From Parvibaculum sp. (lineage in GTDB: Bacteria > Pseudomonadota > Alphaproteobacteria > Parvibaculales > Parvibaculaceae): a stretch of DNA of 42,745 bases. The notes beneath the pieces are model-generated. The model was not told the origin of the DNA. It did not search any database and was given only the letters and a program-made list of their open reading frames with translations. Location of the stretch: the NCBI GenBank assembly GCA_019635955.1, contig JAHBYL010000021.1, positions 1 through 42,745 on the forward strand, written 5' to 3'. Both the position numbers and the translations under genes were made by a program. Positions 18,391 to 24,502 of this stretch are shown here, piece after piece (the stretch's first letter is position 1; every line of letters starts with the position of its first letter).

Positions 18391-19611
18391 ATGGCGGACG
18401 ACATCATCATTATCGGTGCGGGCCAGGCGGCGGCGCAGGCCGTGCAGAGCCTCCGTGCGGAGGGCTTCACCGGTCCGATCAAGCTCATCGGCGACGAGCC
18501 CTATGCGCCCTATCAGCGGCCGCCGCTCAGCAAGAAATATCTCGCCGGCGAGATCGGCTATGACCGCGTCGAGCTGAAGGCGCAGGATTTCTATGCGGAT
18601 GCGGGCGTGGAAACGCTGTGGAGCACCCGCGTGACGGAAATCGACCGCCGCGAGAAACGCATCCTCACCGGCGATGGCCGCGAATTTCCCTACGGCAAGC
18701 TTCTCATCGCAACGGGAAGCCGCGTGCGCGAGATCAACGTGCCGGGCTTCGACCTCGACGGCGTGCACTACCTGCGCAATATTGCCGATGTGGAAGCGAT
18801 CCAGGCGCATTTCAAACCGGGCGCGAAAATGGTCGTGGTGGGCGGCGGCTATATCGGCCTCGAGGTTGCCGCCGTCGCCGCGAAGCGCGGCATCGACGTC
18901 ACCGTGCTCGAGACGGCGGACCGCGTGATGGCGCGCGTCGTCGACCCCATCGTCTCGCATTTCTACGAGCGCGTGCACCGCGCCGAAGGCGTGAAGATCG
19001 AGACGGGCGTGACGGTTTCGGGCTTCGAGGGCACGGACAAGGTGACGGCCGTGACCTCCGGCGAGGGCAAGAGCTTCCCCTGCGATTTCGTCGTTGTCGG
19101 CATCGGCATTCTTCCGAATACGGAGCTTGCCATGGAAGCGGGGCTTAGCGTCGAAAACGGCATCGTGGTGGACGAGTTCTGCCGCACATCCGATCCCGAT
19201 ATCTGCGCGGCGGGCGACTGCACCAGCCATCCGAACGGCGTATACGGGCGGAGCCTCCGGCTTGAAAGCGTGCAGAACGCGATCGAGCAGGGCAAGACGG
19301 CGGCGGCGACGCTGGCCGGCAAGGAGAAGCCCTATAACCAGGTGCCGTGGTTCTGGTCGGACCAGTACGACCTGAAGCTGCAGATCGTGGGCCTGTCCGC
19401 GGGCTACAATCAGGCGGTGGTGCGGGGCGACCCGGAAGCGGGGCGCAGCTTTGCCGTGTTCTATCTGAAGGATGGCGTGCTGATCGCGGTCGATGCCGTG
19501 AACCGCGCGCCGGAATTCATGATGGCGAAGATACTCACCCAGAAACAGGCGGTGCTCGACCCGAAGCGCATCGCCGACGAGACGATCCCCGTGAAGGAAA
19601 TCGCCGGCTGA
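18391..19611 (+). CDS. ferredoxin--NAD(P)+ reductase, putidaredoxin-reductase type
   Basis: A 406-residue FAD/NAD(P)H oxidoreductase of the glutathione-reductase-like superfamily. It has the FAD Rossmann motif G-A-G-Q-A-A-A near residues 9-15, the Y-x-R-P-P-L-S-K segment, the second dinucleotide motif V-V-G-G-G-Y-I-G-L-E for NADH, and the A-A-G-D-C FAD loop. A C-terminal reductase domain contains W-F-W-S-D-Q-Y. Enzymes of this type pass electrons from NADH to a [2Fe-2S] ferredoxin and then to a class I cytochrome P450. The ferredoxin gene follows 63 bases later. AGGGAGGAAG lies directly before the ATG. No P450 gene is in the window, so the final electron acceptor is unknown. Confidence 0.9.
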   Translation: MADDIIIIGAGQAAAQAVQSLRAEGFTGPIKLIGDEPYAPYQRPPLSKKYLAGEIGYDRVELKAQDFYADAGVETLWSTRVTEIDRREKRILTGDGREFPYGKLLIATGSRVREINVPGFDLDGVHYLRNIADVEAIQAHFKPGAKMVVVGGGYIGLEVAAVAAKRGIDVTVLETADRVMARVVDPIVSHFYERVHRAEGVKIETGVTVSGFEGTDKVTAVTSGEGKSFPCDFVVVGIGILPNTELAMEAGLSVENGIVVDEFCRTSDPDICAAGDCTSHPNGVYGRSLRLESVQNAIEQGKTAAATLAGKEKPYNQVPWFWSDQYDLKLQIVGLSAGYNQAVVRGDPEAGRSFAVFYLKDGVLIAVDAVNRAPEFMMAKILTQKQAVLDPKRIADETIPVKEIAG

Positions 19612-19674
19612 TCAAGCCGCGCGAACGAGACAAACCGAAGGCAACAAACAAGAAAGTAGCGTGGAGGCGCGACC

Positions 19675-19995
19675 ATGGCGAAGGTGACTTATATCGAGCA
19701 TGACGGCAAGGAACACACGATCGACGTGGCGAACGGGCTGACGCTGATGGAAGCGGCGGTGAAGAACGCCGTGCCGGGCATCGACGGCGATTGCGGCGGC
19801 GCCTGCGCCTGCGCGACCTGCATGGTCTATGTGCCGGAAGAGTGGCTCGCGAAGCTGCCGGAAGTCGAGACGATGGAAGAAACGATGCTCGATTTCTGCG
19901 AGCGCCGCGAAGACAATTCGCGCCTCTCCTGCCAGATCGTCGCGAGCGACGCCATCGACGGCATCAGGCTACAGATGCCGGAGAGCCAGCATTAG
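19675..19995 (+). CDS. [2Fe-2S] ferredoxin, putidaredoxin/adrenodoxin type
   Basis: A 106-residue electron carrier. The cluster ligands follow the vertebrate-type spacing C-x5-C-x2-C and a distant fourth Cys: Cys40, Cys46, Cys49 and Cys86. An additional Cys44 lies between the first two ligands. The acidic helix E-E-T-M-L-D-F before the last ligand is typical of partners for P450-type reductases. The ribosome site GTGGAGGCG stands about 8 bases before the ATG. It is co-directional with the reductase and followed by a terminator, making a two-gene unit. Confidence 0.92.
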   Translation: MAKVTYIEHDGKEHTIDVANGLTLMEAAVKNAVPGIDGDCGGACACATCMVYVPEEWLAKLPEVETMEETMLDFCERREDNSRLSCQIVASDAIDGIRLQMPESQH

Positions 19996-20024
19996 GTTTT
20001 CACGCAGAAGTGCAAAGAAATCAG

Positions 20025-20053
20025 AACGGCGCCTTTAGGGGCGCCGTTTTTTG
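20025..20053 (+). terminator. Rho-independent terminator after ferredoxin
   Basis: AACGGCGCC (20025-20033) pairs with GGCGCCGTT (20040-20048) around a 6-base loop and runs into a stretch of T. It closes the reductase-ferredoxin unit. Confidence 0.88.
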
Positions 20054-20114
20054 TTTTGGCCGGCACAAATAGCAAGTCCGTTCTGATTATGCCAATAATA
20101 ACGGATGCCTCGAT

Positions 20115-20131
20115 TCAGGATCACGTCCTGA
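20115..20131. repeat. short inverted repeat before the orphan gene
   Basis: TCAGGA-TCACG-TCCTGA is a perfect 6-bp inverted repeat with a 5-base centre, 50 bases upstream of the orphan gene's start. It may be an operator; nothing else supports this. Confidence 0.35.
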
Positions 20132-20180
20132 TTCTGGCTTTTCCAATTGCGCTTTCTTAGCAAGATGGGGAGTCATGATC

Positions 20181-21023
20181 ATGTCAATATCCGCTGAATA
20201 CTACGATGAACACGAGGTCGTCGCTCGTGGGCTCGGAAAGTGGTCTGATGTTGACATTCCAAAAGCGGGATGGAGTAGCGAACGTGTTTTTGACCTAGGC
20301 AAAGGCACCTATCGCACCTGCGAAATGTGCGAAACAGTTCAAATTCGTTTTGTGCATGTGATGGTACATAAAATCGGCCTTCGACTAGAGGCAGGATGTA
20401 TATGTGCGGGCCACATGGCCGAGGACATCGTTGGAGCCCGCGCCCGCGATGACGGCATTCAACGTGCTGCCAACCGGGTTTCCCGGAGAGCTGCTGCACT
20501 AGACAAAGCCCGCAGACAACTCGAACGAATTAAGCGCAGCACAAACTCGCTCTCAGAGACGCAGGAATCCACGTCGACTCTGGAACGACTAAGACGGTTG
20601 GCTATCCGTCGATGTGATGCTGCGAAGGCAGATGCGCTTCGCCACGATTGCTATGCTTCTGAAGTCGCTCAGTATCATATTTTCTTGCGCGATATAGATG
20701 CGGCGATCACCGCTCTGAACGAACAGGTCACGTCAACCCTGAGAGCACTGCATCAGGCAAAATTGGAAGAAGATATAAATTCTCCAAAGTGGCGGCGCAC
20801 AGACAGCGGATTCGGCTACACGTCCATTGATGGAGATCGGGCACAGGTTTTTTCGATACGCGGACAATATCACGCAATGTACAAGCTGAAAGGTGCAGAC
20901 AAACCAGTTTGGTCGCAGCGTAAATTTAGAAGCGCCGACGAGGCGCAAGAAATAGTTTTGGCGGTAATTGGTCAGCAATTGAGGAAGGCGGGTCGTTTAC
21001 CAAAAAGGCGAGACAGTAAATGA
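20181..21023 (+). CDS. orphan protein with Cys/His-rich N-terminus and coiled coil
   Basis: A 280-residue protein of unknown function. The N-terminal third carries a metal-site-like set of residues: Cys47, Cys50, His59, His63, Cys73, Cys75 and His78 (pattern C-E-M-C ... C-I-C-A-G-H-M). I recall this arrangement from uncharacterised proteins of genomic islands and plasmids, but cannot name the family. Residues of about 95-190 look like a charged coiled coil with many Arg, Glu and Ala. The C-terminal part contains W-S-Q-R-K-F-R-S-A-D-E-A-Q. Base composition differs: three 60-base lines counted by hand (20581, 20641, 20881) hold 33, 26 and 30 G/C, whereas line 19261 holds 42. ATA and TTA codons occur. 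GGGGAG at 20167-20172 suits the ATG at 20181 (8-base spacing) better than that at 20175. Confidence 0.75.
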   Translation: MSISAEYYDEHEVVARGLGKWSDVDIPKAGWSSERVFDLGKGTYRTCEMCETVQIRFVHVMVHKIGLRLEAGCICAGHMAEDIVGARARDDGIQRAANRVSRRAAALDKARRQLERIKRSTNSLSETQESTSTLERLRRLAIRRCDAAKADALRHDCYASEVAQYHIFLRDIDAAITALNEQVTSTLRALHQAKLEEDINSPKWRRTDSGFGYTSIDGDRAQVFSIRGQYHAMYKLKGADKPVWSQRKFRSADEAQEIVLAVIGQQLRKAGRLPKRRDSK

Positions 21024-21115
21024 CACTAGCCCAGCCCGCTCACACACAAGCGGAGAAGCGGTTTGGATGATCTGGGTAAGCCTACCAAAACGAACCAGGA
21101 AAGCTTGCATAACAC

Positions 21116-21553
21116 TCATATCACCTGCAGCGTCACGCCTGCGAGGATCGCGTAGCGGCCAAGTTTCGCGATTGTGACGAGGGCGAGGAAGCTCCAGAGG
21201 GGTTCGCGCATGACGCCGGCGGCGACGGTGAGCGGATCGCCGATGACGGGCGCCCAGCTCAAGAGCAACGACCAGCGGCCATACCGTGCGTACCAGCCGC
21301 TGGCGCGGGCAAGCGATGCGGGGCTTGCCGGGAACCAGCGGCGCTCCTGAAAGCGGAGCGCTGCGCGGCCGAGCACATAATTCACGAGCGAGCCGAGCAC
21401 ATTGCCGATGCCTGCGACGATGACGAGGGCCAGCGCCGGATGCTCGCCCGCGACGAGGAGACCGGCGAGCACGGCTTCCGACTGCGCGGGGAGAAGCGTC
21501 GCGGCGATGAAGGCCGCGAGGAAGAGCGCGGCGTAGGCTGACAATCCAGTCAT
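21116..21553 (-). CDS. YqaA-like VTT-domain membrane protein
   Basis: A 145-residue inner-membrane protein of the SNARE-associated/VTT (DedA-related) family, YqaA branch. It has about four hydrophobic segments; the signature E-A-V-L near the start, the G-N-x-L-G-S-L-V-N-Y motif (about residues 50-60) and R-Y-G-R-W-S-L-L-L-S-W-A-P-V-I-G-D-P loop with its re-entrant character are family hallmarks. DedA-type proteins act in lipid flipping or proton-coupled transport, but YqaA members are not characterised. The frame continues open upstream, yet the ATG at 21553 (M-T-G-L) gives the standard length. It is 70 bases downstream of the Usp gene on the same strand. Confidence 0.8.
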   Translation of the reverse strand: MTGLSAYAALFLAAFIAATLLPAQSEAVLAGLLVAGEHPALALVIVAGIGNVLGSLVNYVLGRAALRFQERRWFPASPASLARASGWYARYGRWSLLLSWAPVIGDPLTVAAGVMREPLWSFLALVTIAKLGRYAILAGVTLQVI

Positions 21554-21623
21554 GCGAGGCCCGGCAATGAAGACGACCGGGCTTTCATAAGGCCTGCGGG
21601 AGAGCGAGGGAAGGCCGCGCGGT

Positions 21624-22484
21624 TCAGGCGGAGGGCGGAACCACCAGCACGTCGCAGGTGATGTTCCGCAGCACGGCGTCGGCGACGCTGCCGAGGAGGA
21701 GCCGTTCGACGGCGTTGAGGCCACGGGCGCCGATGACGACAAGGTCTGCGGGGAGGGCATCGACCCACTGCGCGATCGCCGTGCAGGCATCTGTATCCAC
21801 GACCGCCACCTTGTCGGGCCGGCGGCCGAGGCGCGCTTCCGGCATCTCGACGGAGACGGCGCTCATGAGCTTCGATACATCCGTCTCCACCTGCTTCGCA
21901 ACGCTGTCGGCATCAAGACCGACATATTGCATCTGCGCCTTGGCGACATTCCGGTAGCTGTGCACCAGACAGAGGGGCAGATTATCGAGAAGCCCGAGCG
22001 CGCGGGCCGCATCGACCGCGTGGCGCGAGCCTTCCGAAAAATCGATACCGATCACCGCGCCCTTGTGCGGGCCCGCGGCTGCGGCCGATACCATGAGCAC
22101 CGGCTTGCCGCCCGTTCTGATCACGCGTTCGGCAGTCGTGCCGGTGAAGATATCGCGAAGGGCCTGTCTGCGATGCGCGCCGAGCACGACGAGATCGGCC
22201 GCTTCACGCGCCGCCGCATCGGCGATCGCCACGAAGGGATCGCCCCGCACGACAAGCGGGCGGGCGCGCGGCTGCAGGGCTTCCGGCAGGGCGCGACACA
22301 TGGCACCGAGGCGTTCCTCAGCGAGATTGACAAAGGTCGCGACATCGGAGGCCGGCTGATCGTCGTCCACAACATGGAGCAGAACGAGAGCAGCCTCGAA
22401 ACGGGTGGCAAGCTCCACCGCGCGTGCGAGCGCGACATCGGAACGGGCCGAGAAATCGGTGGCGAAAAGAATTGTCCGGATCAT
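21624..22484 (-). CDS. tandem-domain universal stress protein
   Basis: A 286-residue cytoplasmic protein made of two UspA domains (about 1-140 and 141-286). Both show the nucleotide motif: G-A-H-R-R-Q-A-L ... G-T-T-A-E-R-V in the first and G-A-R-G-L-N-A-V ... G-S-V-A-D-A-V in the second, close to the G-x2-G-x9-G-S/T ATP-binding consensus in the second domain only. Start chosen at M-I-R-T-I-L-F-A-T-D-F, with TAGGAGAGG about 8 bases upstream. It is divergent from the DUF1538 genes across a 119-base gap. A stress or envelope role with the neighbouring membrane proteins is inferred. Confidence 0.88.
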   Translation of the reverse strand: MIRTILFATDFSARSDVALARAVELATRFEAALVLLHVVDDDQPASDVATFVNLAEERLGAMCRALPEALQPRARPLVVRGDPFVAIADAAAREAADLVVLGAHRRQALRDIFTGTTAERVIRTGGKPVLMVSAAAAGPHKGAVIGIDFSEGSRHAVDAARALGLLDNLPLCLVHSYRNVAKAQMQYVGLDADSVAKQVETDVSKLMSAVSVEMPEARLGRRPDKVAVVDTDACTAIAQWVDALPADLVVIGARGLNAVERLLLGSVADAVLRNITCDVLVVPPSA

Positions 22485-22603
22485 GCCCGCGCCTCTCCTA
22501 ACCCGTAAATTTCGGACATCCGCGCAATTGGATGTAAACTGAATTTCTCCCATTGCGCATCCCTGTGCAACCGCCCCTTCCGGAGAAACAAGCGATCCAG
22601 CCT

Positions 22604-23338
22604 ATGGCCGCCGAACTCAGCAATATTCTCAGGGGAACGAGCGAGGCGCTGCGCGACATATTGCCCATTGTGGCGATTATCGCCGCTTTCCAGATTCTTG
22701 TGATCGGGGAGCCGATGGCGGCGTTCGGGACGAAGCTTACCGGGCTCGGCCTGATCGCGCTCGGACTTGCGCTTCTGCTTCGCGGTATTGCGCTCGTGTT
22801 GCTGCCTGCCGGGCAGGGAATGGCGGTGGACCTCGCGCGGCGGGGCAAGCTCGCCCTGCTTCTTGCTTTCGCTTTTGCGCTTGGCTTCGGCAGCACGGTG
22901 GCGGAGCCTGCTCTCTTCGCCGTTGCGGCGGAGGCCGGGCGGGCCGCCTCTCTCGAGGGGCTGATCGGCTCGAGCGCGGAAGCGCAGGAGGCCTTCGCAT
23001 CGTCCCTGCGATATGGCATTGCGGCGGGCGTCGGCCTTGGCATCGCCTTCGGCGCGTTGCGCATCGTTCTGGGCTGGCCGGTGACGCCTGTCATTCTCGG
23101 CGGATATGGCGTGGCGGCCATTCTCGCGCTGATCGGCGCCTCGCCTCTCTCAGCGCTCGCGCTCGACGCGGGAACGGCCGCCACATCGGTGCTGAACATT
23201 CCGCTCATCATGGCGCTCGGCATCGGGCTTGCCTCGACCATTGGCGGGCGCACGCCTCTCGTGGACGGCTTCGGGCTGGTGGCGCTTGCGAGCCTGATGC
23301 CGATGATCGTCATCATGGCGAGCGAGCTGTTGCTATGA
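22604..23338 (+). CDS. DUF1538 membrane protein, first subunit
   Basis: A polytopic inner-membrane protein of the DUF1538 family with 244 residues from the ATG at 22604. Conserved family motifs are G-F-G-S-T-V-A-E-P-A-L (with a membrane-embedded Glu), D-A-G-T-A-A-T-S, and G-G-R-T-P-L-V-D-G-F-G-L-V. Seven or so hydrophobic segments are visible. A DUF1538 pair named UmpAB has been reported as a two-component Na+(Li+,K+)/H+ antiporter in Halomonas; transport here is inferred from that. An in-frame TTG at 22553 would add 17 residues but lacks a ribosome site; GGAGAA at 22582 lies rather far from the ATG. The stop overlaps the next start (ATGA). Confidence 0.82.
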   Translation: MAAELSNILRGTSEALRDILPIVAIIAAFQILVIGEPMAAFGTKLTGLGLIALGLALLLRGIALVLLPAGQGMAVDLARRGKLALLLAFAFALGFGSTVAEPALFAVAAEAGRAASLEGLIGSSAEAQEAFASSLRYGIAAGVGLGIAFGALRIVLGWPVTPVILGGYGVAAILALIGASPLSALALDAGTAATSVLNIPLIMALGIGLASTIGGRTPLVDGFGLVALASLMPMIVIMASELLL

Positions 23339-24108
23339 TGGCGAACCTCGCAGCGGATATTTTGAACGCGCTCGGCCTGGTCCTGATCGATCTCGCGGCT
23401 ATCGCGCTGACGCTCGGGCTCTATTTCGCCGTCTTTGTCCGCCGCCTGCCCGTCGCGCCCGGCCCTCTTGTTCTTGGCAGCATCTACATCATCGCCGGAC
23501 TTACGCTGCTGCGGACCGGGCTCGATATATCGCTCATACCCGCCGGGCTGGAAATTGCCTCGCGTCTCGCCGGGGCGATGCGCGACGGCGCGAAGGGCGC
23601 GGGGCTCACCCATCTCATGCTTTTTGCCGGGCTTGCCGGATTTGCAGTAGCGCTTATCGAACCGGCGCTGACCATCATGGCGCGGCGGGCGGAGACCGCA
23701 TCGGGCGGCGCCATTCCCGAACTGCCGTTTCGCTTCGTCGTTGCATCCGGCGTCGGCGCCGGGCTTGCACTCGGCGTGCTTCGCATCCATTCAGGCCTTG
23801 CCTTCGACATTTTCTTTGCCGCACTGGTCGTGCTCATTGCGCTTCTTTCATGGGGCGCGCCGAAGCTCATCAGGCCTATCGCCTATGACAGCGGCGCGGT
23901 GGCGACATCCGTCGTCGTGGTGCCGCTCGTCGCTGCAATCGGCATCGGGATCGCATCGGCTTTGCCGGATCGCTCGGCGCTTGCCGATGGCTTCGGCATG
24001 GTAACCGGCGCCTTGCTGCTGCCGGTCTGCACCGTTCTGCTTTACGCGAGAATACAGGCATGGCGGGCCGCACAGCCGCAACAGGGAGGAACCCGTTATG
24101 GAGTTTAA
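23335..24108 (+). CDS. DUF1538 membrane protein, second subunit
   Basis: A second DUF1538 protein of 257 residues, distantly similar to its neighbour: it repeats the pattern of a membrane-embedded Glu (F-A-V-A-L-I-E-P-A-L), a D-S-G-A-V-A-T-S segment and A-L-A-D-G-F-G-M-V in the last part. Two non-identical subunits in tandem match the reported UmpAB arrangement. The start ATG overlaps the stop of the first gene; a second ATG follows at once. Its 3' end overlaps the start of the PII-like gene by 11 bases. The C-terminal tail (R-A-A-Q-P-Q-Q) is hydrophilic. Confidence 0.82.
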   Translation: MMANLAADILNALGLVLIDLAAIALTLGLYFAVFVRRLPVAPGPLVLGSIYIIAGLTLLRTGLDISLIPAGLEIASRLAGAMRDGAKGAGLTHLMLFAGLAGFAVALIEPALTIMARRAETASGGAIPELPFRFVVASGVGAGLALGVLRIHSGLAFDIFFAALVVLIALLSWGAPKLIRPIAYDSGAVATSVVVVPLVAAIGIGIASALPDRSALADGFGMVTGALLLPVCTVLLYARIQAWRAAQPQQGGTRYGV

Positions 24109-24445
24109 GTTGATCATGGCGATCGTCACCGATGATCGCTCCGAACGCGTGGTGCAAGCGGCACGCAAGGCCGGCGCGACAGGCGTCACCATCATTTCCG
24201 GTGCGCGCGGCGAAGGGCTCGTGCCGCACAAGACATTTCTCGGGCTTGACCTTCTCGGTCCGTGCGACGCTGTGGTGATCGTCGCCGAGCATCAGTTCGC
24301 GGCGGCGATCATGGAAGCCATTGCCGTGAGTGGGGAGTTCGACACATCGCCGGGCGCCGGAATCGCGATTCAGGTTCCCATCGAAGCGGCGGCCGGGCTT
24401 CAATCGCAGATCAGGGCGCTGCGGGACATGAAAGAGAAGAATTGA
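24098..24445 (+). CDS. PII-like regulatory protein
   Basis: A 115-residue protein with the PII/ferredoxin-like fold: a first strand F-K-L-I-M-A-I-V, a helix with E-R-V-V-Q-A-A-R-K-A-G-A-T-G-V-T, and a last strand ahead of G-I-A-I-Q-V-P-I-E. The T-loop region between strands two and three is short (A-R-G-E-G-L-V-P-H-K-T-F-L-G) and lacks the Tyr51 that is uridylylated in GlnB/GlnK, so it is not a classic nitrogen PII. GGGAGGA sits 7 bases before the ATG. It overlaps the second DUF1538 gene, which suggests it senses a nucleotide or ion state and gates that transporter; this is inference. Confidence 0.8.
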   Translation: MEFKLIMAIVTDDRSERVVQAARKAGATGVTIISGARGEGLVPHKTFLGLDLLGPCDAVVIVAEHQFAAAIMEAIAVSGEFDTSPGAGIAIQVPIEAAAGLQSQIRALRDMKEKN

Positions 24446-24450
24446 TGAAG

Positions 24451-24496
24451 AAATGCAAATGGCCGGTTCAAGCCCGGCCATGACGCATTTTGTTTT
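24451..24496. terminator. bidirectional terminator between PII-like gene and Mo-dehydrogenase
   Basis: ATGGCCGG pairs with CCGGCCAT around a short loop, and an outer AAATGC/GCATTT pair with a T-rich tail extends the structure. It lies between the convergent PII-like gene and the dehydrogenase large subunit. Confidence 0.8.
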
Positions 24497-24502
24497 CCTC
24501 TC

